Shown here one piece after another: positions 33,149-41,681 of a DNA stretch of 57,657 nt; the stretch's first letter is position 1, and every line of letters starts with the position of its first letter. Position numbers and translations under genes: made by a program. This stretch comes from an uncultured Spirochaetaceae bacterium (GTDB lineage: Bacteria; Spirochaetota; Spirochaetia; Treponematales; Treponemataceae). The DNA lies in the NCBI GenBank assembly GCA_902789325.1, contig CADANN010000009.1, positions 1 through 57,657 of the forward strand, given 5' to 3'. A model generated the notes under the pieces. It was not told the DNA's origin. It saw only the letters and a list, made by a program, of their open reading frames with translations, and did not search any database.

Positions 33149-34918
33149 ATGCATTACAAAAACTTCAAAACCGTAACCTACTGCGTTGCCGGCTGGGTAA
33201 ATCACATCACAGAAGAAGATCTTCGCGAGCAGGCTGATTTTCTGCAGAAATATGTTGGCATAGACAAAATCTATCTGGAAACTTATCGCGACGAGTTTGC
33301 TAAAAAAGAACAACTGGATATGTTCAAGCGAGTAATGAAGGATTATGGAATTGAAGTTTCCGGTGGTATTACAACTGTTACTCCAGACTTAAATGAAACT
33401 GATAAAAAACGTCAGCGTCTTTTCAATACCTTTTGTTACTGCAATGAGCCTATGCGTGCCCGCCTAAAGGAAGTAAGCGAGTACACCGCAAGTCAGTTTG
33501 ATGAGTTTATTATAGATGATTTCTTTTTTACACAGTGCCAGTGTGAAGACTGTATCCGCGAAAAAGGGAACCGTAGCTGGGAAGAATTCCGTCTTGAAAA
33601 GATGATGGAAGTTTCCCGTGACCTTATTATCGGCCCTGCCAAAAAGGTTAATCCTAAAGTTCATATCATAATCAAATATCCGAACTGGCGCGAAAGCTTT
33701 GCGCAGACCGGCTACAATCCGGGGCAGCAGCTAGCGATTTTTGATTCAATTTATACAGGTACTGAGACTCGTCATGGTGCTCAGACAGATCAGCACTTGC
33801 CTCGCTATTTGAGTTATTCGCTTATGCGCTATTTTGAAAGTGTTGCACCTGGACGGAATGGTGGCGGCTGGTTTGATCCTTTTGACTGCGACCGGATAGA
33901 TACATATCTTGAGCAGGCTTATCTTACAGCCTTTGCTAAGCCAAAGGAAATCATGATGTTCTGCTGGCCGGCTCTCGCTGGAAACAGACGTGCAACTCCG
34001 CTTGGATTTATGTATTCAAAACTTGATGCGATTGTAGGGCAGCTTGGAGAACCTGTCGGACTTAAAACTTATATTCCTTTTAATTCGCAAGGTGAAGATC
34101 ATCTGGAAGATTTTCTTGGTATGATTGGTGTACCTATGGAGCCGGTTTGCGAGTTCCCGTCTGATTGTGAAAAACTTTTGCTTACAGCTTCTGCTCTCAA
34201 GGATGAAAAGGTTATCGAAAAAATTGAAGCCTTTGTACGCGAAGGTGGAAATGCAATTGTAACAAGCGGCTTTGTGATTGGTGCTTTGAGGAAGTGGCCG
34301 GAGCAGTTTGGACAACTAACGGGCGTTAGTTATCGCGAAAGAGTTCTTACTGCAGATGAGTTCCATTATAACATCAACGGTAATTACAGAACCGCTTATG
34401 TAAAGTCAGCTATGCCGATTACTTTCCCCTCTATTGAACACCGTAATAATGCAACCTGGTCTATTATGAATGCGGGGCATGGTGAATATCATGAAAGCAT
34501 TTTGTGCTACGATACCTACGGTAAGGGTAGACTAACAATTCTGAATGTTCCTGATATGCCGTCTCGCCTTTATGATTTACCTGTGCCTGTACTCACTCAG
34601 ATTCGTCAGGAACTGGATGTCTGCGGCATTACTATTGATGGCGGGGCAGGCGTTTCGCTTTTTGCATATGATAATAAGACCTTTGGTCTTTACTGTCATA
34701 CCTGGGATGGTTGTTCACCACAGGAATTTGATATTCATGTTAAGGGAGAAGTAAAAGAACTTCGCCGCCTTTCTGACGGTTCTAAGCCAATGCCTTGGGA
34801 CAAAGTTTCGCTTGAACCAGTTGGTATTCGCAAAATCAATATGCATTCTGAAGAAAAAGAAACTCTGTTCCATGTAAGAGTTCAGCCAGGAGATTTCAAT
34901 TTCTTTGAGATTAAATGA
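33149..34918 (+). CDS. TIM-barrel protein with GH42-like layout, possible new glycosidase
   Basis: A 589-residue cytoplasmic protein (no signal) with an AAGGAG ribosome binding site. Residues 1 to about 330 look like a TIM barrel of the GH-A/GH42-like sort: VGIDKIYLETYRDEF near 38-52, FDEFIIDDFFFTQCQCEDC near 114-133 with acidic residues and a possible metal-binding Cys cluster, and EIMMFCWPALAGNRRATPLGFMYSKLD near 268. Residues 330-490 resemble the GATase-like trimerisation domain (AFVREGGNAIVTSGFV near 355), and the end is a small beta domain. I cannot place it in a named CAZy family, and the catalytic pair is not proven. It is co-transcribed with the rhomboid-like gene. Confidence 0.6.
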   Translation: MHYKNFKTVTYCVAGWVNHITEEDLREQADFLQKYVGIDKIYLETYRDEFAKKEQLDMFKRVMKDYGIEVSGGITTVTPDLNETDKKRQRLFNTFCYCNEPMRARLKEVSEYTASQFDEFIIDDFFFTQCQCEDCIREKGNRSWEEFRLEKMMEVSRDLIIGPAKKVNPKVHIIIKYPNWRESFAQTGYNPGQQLAIFDSIYTGTETRHGAQTDQHLPRYLSYSLMRYFESVAPGRNGGGWFDPFDCDRIDTYLEQAYLTAFAKPKEIMMFCWPALAGNRRATPLGFMYSKLDAIVGQLGEPVGLKTYIPFNSQGEDHLEDFLGMIGVPMEPVCEFPSDCEKLLLTASALKDEKVIEKIEAFVREGGNAIVTSGFVIGALRKWPEQFGQLTGVSYRERVLTADEFHYNINGNYRTAYVKSAMPITFPSIEHRNNATWSIMNAGHGEYHESILCYDTYGKGRLTILNVPDMPSRLYDLPVPVLTQIRQELDVCGITIDGGAGVSLFAYDNKTFGLYCHTWDGCSPQEFDIHVKGEVKELRRLSDGSKPMPWDKVSLEPVGIRKINMHSEEKETLFHVRVQPGDFNFFEIK

Positions 34919-34943
34919 CGAAATCGCCATTTTCTGATAAACT
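34915..34943 (+). promoter_or_regulatory. Candidate promoter of ybaK
   Basis: ATGACG at 34915-34920, a 17-base spacer and TAAACT at 34938-34943; the ATG of ybaK follows the -10 box after six bases, with no Shine-Dalgarno sequence. Part of the -35 overlaps the previous stop codon. Confidence 0.35.
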
Positions 34944-34949
34944 ATCCTC

Positions 34950-35432
34950 ATGAAGAAAACAAATGCAATGCGCATTCTCGATGGTCTTGGAATCACTTAC
35001 GAAACTGCTGAATATGAAGATGACGGTGAACACGAACTTGCAAAAGGTGCTGCTCTCCGTCTTTCGGAAAAACTCGGCGTTGCACCAGAAACTGTTTTTA
35101 AGACAATCGTAATGCGCACAGAAACTAAAGAAATCTGTGTATTCTGCCAGAGTGCAGAATCAGAAATAAATCTCAAGAAAGCTCGCCAGGCTGCTGGCTG
35201 TAAAGAAATTAATCCTGTTCGTCCGGAAGAACTTCTGGCTCTTACCGGCTATATCCGTGGCGGTTGTACACCAATCGGTATGAAAAGAAAATTCCGCACT
35301 TTTATAGATGAAACAGTAATTCTCCATGATAAGGTCTGCATCAGTGGTGGACAACGTGGAGTTCAAATCAAAATTGCGCCAGATGATTTGATAAAAGCAA
35401 CTGAAGCTACCGTTCTGGATTTAGAGTTATAG
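34950..35432 (+). CDS. ybaK: YbaK/EbsC-type aminoacyl-tRNA deacylase
   Basis: A 160-residue editing enzyme that removes wrongly attached amino acids, typically hydrolysing Cys-tRNA(Pro). VAPETVFKTIVMRTE near residue 44, KKARQAAGCKEI near 72, GYIRGGCTPIGMKRKFRTFIDE near 95-120 and SGGQRGVQIKIAPDDLIK near 132 are the conserved blocks, including the GGCTPIG loop. Length is normal. The gene has no ribosome binding site and may be leaderless. It ends before a stem-loop that precedes ettA. Confidence 0.93.
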   Translation: MKKTNAMRILDGLGITYETAEYEDDGEHELAKGAALRLSEKLGVAPETVFKTIVMRTETKEICVFCQSAESEINLKKARQAAGCKEINPVRPEELLALTGYIRGGCTPIGMKRKFRTFIDETVILHDKVCISGGQRGVQIKIAPDDLIKATEATVLDLEL

Positions 35433-35439
35433 CATTAAC

Positions 35440-35470
35440 ACACAACTGCAGGCTTGTAGTTGTGTTGTTT
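35440..35470 (+). terminator. Possible terminator after ybaK
   Basis: ACACAACT and AGTTGTGT pair over a 10-base loop, followed by TGTTT. The T-run is short, so this may be a weak terminator or an RNA-stability hairpin. Confidence 0.4.
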
Positions 35471-35533
35471 CATTTTAAAATATCCATTAAAATCAAATTG
35501 AAAAATGAGGAACTAAAACAAGGAGACCGCACT

Positions 35534-37270
35534 ATGGCAAAGACATTCGACGACAAAAAAATCATTTATACTATGGATAGAGTTACCCGTTCATACGGAA
35601 CTAAAGTTGTCCTTAAAGATATCAGTATTTCATATTACTATGGTGCGAAAATCGGAGTAGTTGGACCTAACGGTTCTGGTAAATCTTCTCTTTTTAAGAT
35701 TCTTGCTGGAAAGGATACAGATTTCGCCGGTGAGACTTCTCTTGCACCTGGATACACAATTGGTTATCTCGAGCAGGAACCAGAACTTGAAGCAGGTAAA
35801 ACTGTAATGGAAATTGTAAAGGAAGGTGTAAAACCAATTACAGACCTTCTTGCAGAATTTGATAAAATCAACGAAGCCTTCGGTGACCCGGATGCAGATT
35901 TTGATAAGCTTTGTGCCCGTCAGGGTGAGGTTCAGGAAAAGCTTGATGCCCTCGATGCATGGAACCTTGATAACAATCTTGAGCTTGCTATGGACGCTCT
36001 CCGTTGTCCTCCTGCTGATCAGGTTGTAGATGTACTTTCTGGAGGTGAGCGCCGCCGTGTTGCTCTCTGCCGTCTTCTTCTTCAGAAGCCAGATATTCTC
36101 CTCCTCGACGAACCTACAAACCACCTTGATGCAGAAACTGTAGCATGGCTTGAAAAACATCTTCATGACTATCCTGGAACAGTAATCGCCGTAACCCACG
36201 ACCGCTACTTCCTTGATCAGGTTGCCGGCTGGATTCTCGAGCTTGACCGCGGTGAAGGCTATCCATTCAAGGGGAACTACTCAAGCTGGCTTGAACAGAA
36301 AAATGCCCGCCTTGCCCAGGAAAATAAAAATGAATCTGCCCGACAGAAAGAAATTCAGCGCGAGTTGGATTGGATTCACATGGGTGCTAAAGGACGCCAG
36401 GCAAAACACAAGGAACACATCACACGCTATAACGAGCTTATGGCTCAGGAAAGCAAAAAGCAGCTTAAAGATACACAGATTTCTATTCCTGCTGGTCCAC
36501 GTCTGGGCGGCCAGGTAATTGATATTGAAAATCTTACAAAGTCTTTCGGCGACAAGCTCTTGTTCGAAAACTTGAACGTTCATATTCCTGCCGGAGCAAT
36601 TGTCGGAATTGTTGGACCTAACGGTGCTGGTAAAACAACTCTCTTTAAGATGATTGTTGATGCAGCAGGTCTTGAAGGTGGAGAAAAGCCAGATTCAGGA
36701 ACAATTAAAGTTGGTCAGACTGTAAAACTTGTATACGTAGATCAGATGCGTAGTGGCCTTGATATGAACAAGACTGTATACGAAACACTCGGAGGTGGCG
36801 GAGACCTCGTAAAACTCGGTGCCGTAGACGAAAAGGGTAGAGCACTCGAAGGTGGTGTTCGCGAAGTAAATGCACATGCATACTGCGGCTGGTTCAACTT
36901 TGCTGGTCCAGATCAGAATAAAAAGGTAAGCGTGCTTTCAGGTGGTGAGCGCAACCGCCTTAATCTTGGTATGATGCTCAAGGAAAGCGGAAACGTACTT
37001 TTGTTCGACGAACCTACAAACGACTTGGACGTAGAAACAGTTCGCGCCCTTGAAGAAGCACTTGAAGACTTTGCAGGATGTGCCCTTGTAGTAAGCCATG
37101 ACCGCTGGTTCCTTGACCGTATCTGTACACATATTCTTGCATTCGAAAACAATTCAGAAGTTCGCTTCTTTGAAGGAAACTGGTCTGAATACGCAGAATG
37201 GAAGCTCAAGGAATTCGGTGAAGACGCCGGAGTTCCAAAACGTACTGTATATCGTAAACTTAGTAGATAA
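35534..37270 (+). CDS. ettA: EttA, energy-dependent translational throttle (ABC-F)
   Basis: A 578-residue ABC-F ATPase that binds the ribosomal E site and gates entry into elongation according to ATP level. GPNGSGKSSLF and GPNGAGKTTLF are the Walker A motifs, LSGGERRRVALCRLLL and LSGGERNRLNLGMML the signatures, DEPTNHLDAETVAWLE and DEPTNDLDVETVRALEEAL the Walker B/D-loop regions. The arm after the first domain (ELDWIHMGAKGRQAKHKEHITRYNEL) is diagnostic for EttA. The ATG at 35534 follows AAGGAGACC; the in-frame extension to 35462 covers a hairpin and is not coding. Confidence 0.95.
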   Translation: MAKTFDDKKIIYTMDRVTRSYGTKVVLKDISISYYYGAKIGVVGPNGSGKSSLFKILAGKDTDFAGETSLAPGYTIGYLEQEPELEAGKTVMEIVKEGVKPITDLLAEFDKINEAFGDPDADFDKLCARQGEVQEKLDALDAWNLDNNLELAMDALRCPPADQVVDVLSGGERRRVALCRLLLQKPDILLLDEPTNHLDAETVAWLEKHLHDYPGTVIAVTHDRYFLDQVAGWILELDRGEGYPFKGNYSSWLEQKNARLAQENKNESARQKEIQRELDWIHMGAKGRQAKHKEHITRYNELMAQESKKQLKDTQISIPAGPRLGGQVIDIENLTKSFGDKLLFENLNVHIPAGAIVGIVGPNGAGKTTLFKMIVDAAGLEGGEKPDSGTIKVGQTVKLVYVDQMRSGLDMNKTVYETLGGGGDLVKLGAVDEKGRALEGGVREVNAHAYCGWFNFAGPDQNKKVSVLSGGERNRLNLGMMLKESGNVLLFDEPTNDLDVETVRALEEALEDFAGCALVVSHDRWFLDRICTHILAFENNSEVRFFEGNWSEYAEWKLKEFGEDAGVPKRTVYRKLSR

Positions 37271-37273
37271 GTC

Positions 37274-37290
37274 GGCAAGCACAGCTTGCC
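37274..37290. repeat. Short hairpin of the dispersed repeat type
   Basis: GGCAAGC-ACA-GCTTGCC is a perfect 7-bp stem just after the ettA stop. It resembles half of a CTTG-loop unit. Confidence 0.4.
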
Positions 37291-37316
37291 TCTGAGCCAA
37301 TCTTTCGATAATCCTA

Positions 37317-37341
37317 AAACGACCCTGACGGCTCGTTTTTT
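37317..37341 (+). terminator. Terminator of ettA
   Basis: AAACGA and TCGTTT pair around CCCTGACGGC, with CC/GG pairing inside, followed by six T. It lies about 45 bases after the ettA stop. Confidence 0.55.
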
Positions 37342-37387
37342 AACGGAGTTTCGATCTTAGGCTTTATAAGAGAAATATCTGACTGTC

Positions 37388-37441
37388 AAAATCTTCATAT
37401 TCTTGCTAATATTAATCTTGAGGTAGGAATATGAAGATTTT
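37388..37441. promoter_or_regulatory. 15-bp inverted repeat enclosing the GH5 start codon
   Basis: AAAATCTTCATATTC (37388-37402) is the exact complement of 37427-37441, which spans the ATG at 37431. The 24-base loop contains the ribosome binding site (GAGGTAGG). If transcribed from the left arm, the mRNA would hold the start codon in a 15-bp stem; if transcription starts within the loop, the repeat could be a DNA operator instead. Confidence 0.75.
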
Positions 37442-38801
37442 TTTTAACAAAGGAATATGGCTGATAGCTTCAGTCATATTTATGGTTGTTGCTTTTTCTT
37501 CATGTAAAAAGAACAATACGGTAAAAACAAATGAGGCTCAAAATCCGATGGCTCAGGCCTTTATGAAGGCACAGACCACAGATAAGCCTAAGGAAAAAGC
37601 AGAGTCTAAGAAAGAAGAAGCTCCTGCTGCAGAGGAAACAAACATACCAGCAGTTGAGCGCATTAAATTCAATCGAGACAATGCAGTTGTGGATAATGGC
37701 AATAAGCCTTTTAATGAACGCAAGGCGATAGATATCGTTCGTGATATGACAACCGGCTGGAACCTTGGAAACACTTTTGATGCGACTGGTGGAGGAAAAA
37801 GTCTTGAATCAGAAGTAAGTTGGGGACAGCCAAAAACAACAAAGGCTATGATAGATGGCCTTGCTGCTTCCGGAATCAAAACAATCCGTATCCCGGTTTC
37901 ATGGGGCCATCATATTATGGATAGTAATTACACTATTCAGAATGCCTGGATGAAACGTGTTAAAGAAGTTGTAGACTGGGCAATAGAAGACGGCATGTAT
38001 GTTGTAATTAATATTCATCATGATAACTATGGTAAAAATGCAAAGATGCCTGCTCGCGAAGGTTTCTATCCAACAGATGAAAACTACGAAAATTCTGCAG
38101 ACTTTGTTTGCAATATCTGGGCACAGATTGCACTCGCATTTAATAACGGATATGACGAACATCTTGTTTTTGAAGTTTTGAATGAGCCACGTCTTATTGG
38201 AACAAGCGAAGAATGGTACTACAATGCAACTTCGCCAAAATCAATCAGAGCAATGGCTAATCTGAACAAGCTTACTCAGAATATTCTTGATGTAATTCGT
38301 GCCAGCGGTGGAAATAATAAGAAGCGTCTTGTTGCAGTTCCTTCATTGCAGGCTTCTCCAGAATCTGCTCTTGCACGTACTTTTAAGATGCCGGAAGATT
38401 ATGATGGAAGTAAGGACCGACTTATTGTTTCAGTTCATATGTACACACCTTATAATTTTGCAATGGAATCACCTGGAATTACTAAATACTCTGATTCTGT
38501 AAAAAAAGAATTCACTTCTATGTTCAAAAAACTTAATGATCATTTTATTGCTAATGGTTATGCAGTTTATATCGGTGAATATGGGGCTACAAACAAAAAT
38601 AATCTGGAAGACCGTATTGCATGGTTCCATGATTTTATAAAAGAGTCACGTGTTTACGGAATGCCTTGTTTCCTCTGGGATAATGGTGTTTGGGAAGTAG
38701 AAGGAAGTGAATATAGTGAACACTATGGGTATTATAACCGCAGAACTCAGAAATGGTATTTCCCTGAAATCATTAAAGCAATTAATGAGGAGATAAAATA
38801 A
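37431..38801 (+). CDS. GH5 endoglucanase-like lipoprotein
   Basis: A 456-residue lipoprotein (signal ending AFSSC, Cys near 26) with a Lys/Glu-rich linker and a family 5 glycoside hydrolase domain from about residue 90. TGWNLGNTFDA, IKTIRIPVSW, VVINIHHDNYG, FEVLNEPR (acid/base Glu near 251) and YIGEYGA (nucleophile Glu near 382) are the classical motifs. GWNLGNTFDA and the overall size suggest the GH5_4-type endoglucanase, lichenase or xyloglucanase group. It should cut beta-glucans at the cell surface. It overlaps the start of the GH1 gene by one base. Confidence 0.92.
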   Translation: MKIFFNKGIWLIASVIFMVVAFSSCKKNNTVKTNEAQNPMAQAFMKAQTTDKPKEKAESKKEEAPAAEETNIPAVERIKFNRDNAVVDNGNKPFNERKAIDIVRDMTTGWNLGNTFDATGGGKSLESEVSWGQPKTTKAMIDGLAASGIKTIRIPVSWGHHIMDSNYTIQNAWMKRVKEVVDWAIEDGMYVVINIHHDNYGKNAKMPAREGFYPTDENYENSADFVCNIWAQIALAFNNGYDEHLVFEVLNEPRLIGTSEEWYYNATSPKSIRAMANLNKLTQNILDVIRASGGNNKKRLVAVPSLQASPESALARTFKMPEDYDGSKDRLIVSVHMYTPYNFAMESPGITKYSDSVKKEFTSMFKKLNDHFIANGYAVYIGEYGATNKNNLEDRIAWFHDFIKESRVYGMPCFLWDNGVWEVEGSEYSEHYGYYNRRTQKWYFPEIIKAINEEIK

Positions 38802-40123
38802 TGGGCTTTAGAAAAGATTTTGCCTGGGGTGCCGCTACAGCTTCTTTTCAGATTGAAGGTGCCTGGAATGAGGATGGAAAATCTCTTTCTATCTGGGATG
38901 ATTTTTGTCATCGTGGTGGAAAAATAGAAGATAATTCAAACGGAGATATCGCCTGCGATCATTATCATCGTTATAAAGAAGATGTAAAATTGATGGCCGA
39001 AATGGGGCTTAAGGCATATCGTTTTTCAATTGCCTGGACTCGTATACTTCCTGATGGAACTGGTAAGGTTAATGAAAAAGGACTTGAATTCTACAGTGAC
39101 CTTGTAGATGAACTTTTGAAATATAACATTACACCTTTTGTAACATTGTATCATTGGGATTTGCCTTATTGCCTCCATCAAAAGGGTGGCTGGCTTAATC
39201 CAGAAAGTCCGCTCTGGTTTGAAGAATATACTACTGCAATTGCAAAAAAACTTGGCGACAGAGTAAAGCATTTTATTACTTTTAATGAGCCTTCTGTTTT
39301 TGTTGGCTGTGGTTATGCGCAGGGCTCTCATGCTCCTGGATTCCAGATGAGTACAAGAGATTTGCTTCATATTGGCCATAATGTACATCTTGCACATGGA
39401 AGGGCAGTAAAGGTTTTGAGAAGTCTTGTACCGGATGCAGAAGTTGGAATTACACTTGCAACTATGCCAGCAATTCCTGTTTCAAAAGCTGATGAACAGA
39501 ATGCTTATGATTCATATTTTTCTTGTCCGCTTGGTCCTTTCTACTGGATGGATTCATATTGGGCAGATCCAATTATTTTTGGAAAATATCCGGAAGAACT
39601 CGTAAAGGCTGCTGGAGATATGTTCCCTGCATTCACAGAAGAAGATATGAAACTGATTAGCCAGAAAATTGATTTCATCGGTTTGAATATCTATCAGGCT
39701 AAGTATGTTGGTGAATACGAAAGATTCCGTGGAACTCCACATACAGAAATCGGCTGGGATACTTATGATGCAGGTCTTGAATGGGGTGTTAAGCATTTTA
39801 CAAAACGCTATAACCTTCCAATTTACATCACAGAAAACGGACTTTCTTGTCACGACTGGATTAGTCTCGATGGTAAAGTTCATGATCCTAACCGAATTGA
39901 CTTCTTGCAGAGATACTTGCGTGGTCTAAAGACTGCAGCAGAGGCAGGTTGTGATGTTCGTGGTTACTTCCAGTGGTCGTTCATGGATAACTTTGAATGG
40001 GCTAAGGGATACAATCCTCGATTTGGTATGATTTTCTGCGATTACAAAACACTTGCCCGTGTGCCAAAAGATTCTGCATACTGGTATAAAGAAGTGATTG
40101 AAACTAACGGTGAAAATCTTTAA
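38801..40123 (+). CDS. GH1 beta-glucosidase
   Basis: A 440-residue cytoplasmic family 1 enzyme. FAWGAATASFQIEGAWNEDGK at the start, AYRFSIAWTRILPDG near residue 66, FNEPSVFVGCG (acid/base Glu near 165) and ITENGLS (nucleophile Glu near 346) are all present, as is the C-terminal RGYFQWSFMDNFEWAKGY. It has no signal peptide. Its ATG overlaps the GH5 stop (TAATG), so both are translated together: GH5 makes cello- or gluco-oligosaccharides outside and GH1 cleaves them after import. A CTTG-loop hairpin follows the gene. Confidence 0.94.
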   Translation: MGFRKDFAWGAATASFQIEGAWNEDGKSLSIWDDFCHRGGKIEDNSNGDIACDHYHRYKEDVKLMAEMGLKAYRFSIAWTRILPDGTGKVNEKGLEFYSDLVDELLKYNITPFVTLYHWDLPYCLHQKGGWLNPESPLWFEEYTTAIAKKLGDRVKHFITFNEPSVFVGCGYAQGSHAPGFQMSTRDLLHIGHNVHLAHGRAVKVLRSLVPDAEVGITLATMPAIPVSKADEQNAYDSYFSCPLGPFYWMDSYWADPIIFGKYPEELVKAAGDMFPAFTEEDMKLISQKIDFIGLNIYQAKYVGEYERFRGTPHTEIGWDTYDAGLEWGVKHFTKRYNLPIYITENGLSCHDWISLDGKVHDPNRIDFLQRYLRGLKTAAEAGCDVRGYFQWSFMDNFEWAKGYNPRFGMIFCDYKTLARVPKDSAYWYKEVIETNGENL

Positions 40124-40132
40124 ATTTTTGTT

Positions 40133-40158
40133 ATTGTCCGGGCAAGCCGGACAATGAC
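40133..40158. repeat. Dispersed CTTG-loop hairpin, copy 5
   Basis: On the minus strand: GTC followed by a 9-bp stem ATTGTCCGG/CCGGACAAT around loop CTTGC. It lies between the convergent GH1 and carboxylesterase genes. The stem is identical to that of the copy at 50591-50616. Confidence 0.75.
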
Positions 40159-40169
40159 AGTTCATTTTA

Positions 40170-41558
40170 TTACAAATATTTCTTCATTTCATCACTTACC
40201 GGTATACGATTTTGTGCGCAGCCGGTGGTGAATTCCATAAAGTTTTCTTTTTCAAATTCAAATGGTTCCCAGTGAGGTAGGGGCTGTCCATTCAAATCTT
40301 TTCCATTCGGATCACCGCATTTTATGAAATTACAGAGGTAATCACAAATCTGGCGGGCTACATCGTAGTGAACTCCTGTGAATGGTCTCCAGCATTTTGC
40401 TAAGGTTTCAAAGAAGAACCACAAATCAACTGAATGGAATTTACCCGGATGATCCCAGCCAGGAATTGGAACATCAAACTTGTAGAAGTAATTCTTATTG
40501 TTTATGTTCTTTTCGTCTTCGAGTTTTTGCAGCTTTCTGATTCCAAGTTCAACTGTGTTTATTCCGTTTGCTACAAATTCATCAGTAGTAAAGCCTGTAA
40601 GAACTGGAACTGGGGTACATTTTCCATCTTTTACAAGATCAAGAATGTTTCCGCGGTTAAACTTATTGTCCCAGGTAGGAATCCAGCTTTCAACTGATTT
40701 CTGGAAGCCACCCCATTCTCCCCATTTCTGGCGAAGCTCTTCTGTAGAAAGTTTTCTCATTTCTGCAAGTGAGTTACAGCCACAGAACTTAAAAAACTCT
40801 TCACCAATCTTTTCTGTTTGAGATATAGGACGGTTAGGGAATAAATCAACATAAGGATTTAAGAAAAGTCCGCTCTCTACAACAGCGCGCTTAAAGTATT
40901 TACGGCTGTCTGGATTTCCAATATGGAAAAGAACACTTCCACCGCCTGCAGACTGTCCTCCGATTGTGATATTCTCTTTATCACCACCAAAGGCTTCAAT
41001 ATTTTCATAAACCCATTTTAAGCCTGCCTGCTGATCCTGAAGTCCTGCATTTGTTGGAGCATCAGGATATTCTTTTGTCAATTCCGGATGACAGGTAAAT
41101 CCAAAAAGATTTACTCGATAATTTACAGTCACTACTACAATTCCACGGCGTGCAATGCGTTCACCATCGAACTCCATTTCTGCAGTGTGACCAACCTGCC
41201 AGCCACCACCAAAAATCCAGAAATATACAGGAAGTTTTTCATTGCCGGTTTTTGCAGGTGTCCAGATATTCAGATAAAGACAATCTTCACTTACATGAAT
41301 ATCTGGGTCTACAGACCATTCTCTTGAATATACATCCTCTGGTGGAGGATTACGATTAGGGGAGGGCTGTACAGGAATTGGAGGAAACTTATAACACTGG
41401 CGAACACCTTCCCAAGGTTCTGCGGGCTGAGGTGGTGCAAAACGTAAATCTCCTACAGGTGGTTTTGCAAATGGAACAGATTTGAAGGCTGTAATACGTG
41501 GATCAGCGGCAGGAATGCCTTCTACGGTGCCGAGTTTTGTTTTTACGATTCTTAGCAT
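40170..41558 (-). CDS. Type-B carboxylesterase
   Basis: From the ATG at 41558 the enzyme has 462 residues. It is an alpha/beta hydrolase of the carboxylesterase B type: SEDCLYLNIWTP, PVYFWIFGGGWQVGHT (oxyanion loop), NITIGGQSAGGGSVLFHIGNP with the nucleophile Ser in GQSAG near residue 200, and a C-terminal His region (GVHYDVARQICDYLCNFIKCGDPNG). It has no signal peptide, so it probably deacylates imported ester-bearing oligosaccharides or other small esters. A longer frame to 41672 would translate hairpin repeats and the previous terminator, which I reject. Confidence 0.87.
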   Translation of the reverse strand: MLRIVKTKLGTVEGIPAADPRITAFKSVPFAKPPVGDLRFAPPQPAEPWEGVRQCYKFPPIPVQPSPNRNPPPEDVYSREWSVDPDIHVSEDCLYLNIWTPAKTGNEKLPVYFWIFGGGWQVGHTAEMEFDGERIARRGIVVVTVNYRVNLFGFTCHPELTKEYPDAPTNAGLQDQQAGLKWVYENIEAFGGDKENITIGGQSAGGGSVLFHIGNPDSRKYFKRAVVESGLFLNPYVDLFPNRPISQTEKIGEEFFKFCGCNSLAEMRKLSTEELRQKWGEWGGFQKSVESWIPTWDNKFNRGNILDLVKDGKCTPVPVLTGFTTDEFVANGINTVELGIRKLQKLEDEKNINNKNYFYKFDVPIPGWDHPGKFHSVDLWFFFETLAKCWRPFTGVHYDVARQICDYLCNFIKCGDPNGKDLNGQPLPHWEPFEFEKENFMEFTTGCAQNRIPVSDEMKKYL

Positions 41559-41568
41559 ACTCTTATCT

Positions 41569-41630
41569 ATTGCGCGACAGCGCAATTTCCTATTAGCGGG
41601 GGGTAATGGGGGCGGCAATGAGCCCCCATT
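41569..41630. repeat. Two hairpins upstream of the carboxylesterase gene
   Basis: ATTGCGC/GCGCAAT (41569-41575 with 41580-41586) and the G/C-rich AATGGGGGC/GCCCCCATT (41605-41613 with 41622-41630) are perfect stems. The second is of the same G-run style as the element inside the ABC-F gene. The start region of the esterase lies directly behind them. Confidence 0.6.
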
Positions 41631-41636
41631 CGGGAA

Positions 41637-41669
41637 ATAAAAAAAGGGACCTGGAAGGTCCCTTTTTTT
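41637..41669. terminator. Terminator of the Lpl-type ABC operon
   Basis: GGGACCT/AGGTCCC with a three-base loop, flanked by seven A and seven T, forms a symmetrical bidirectional terminator just after the second permease gene. Confidence 0.88.
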
Positions 41670-41681
41670 CAAGACGGTGAA

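Noticed and set aside
35462..35533. N-terminal extension of EttA
   Set aside because: The AAGGAGACC ribosome binding site and the family-typical MAKTF start are at 35534; the extension begins in a stem-loop.
41558..41672. N-terminal extension of the carboxylesterase (MKKRDLPGPFF...)
   Set aside because: It would translate the transporter terminator and two hairpins; the esterase fold begins at the ATG at 41558.
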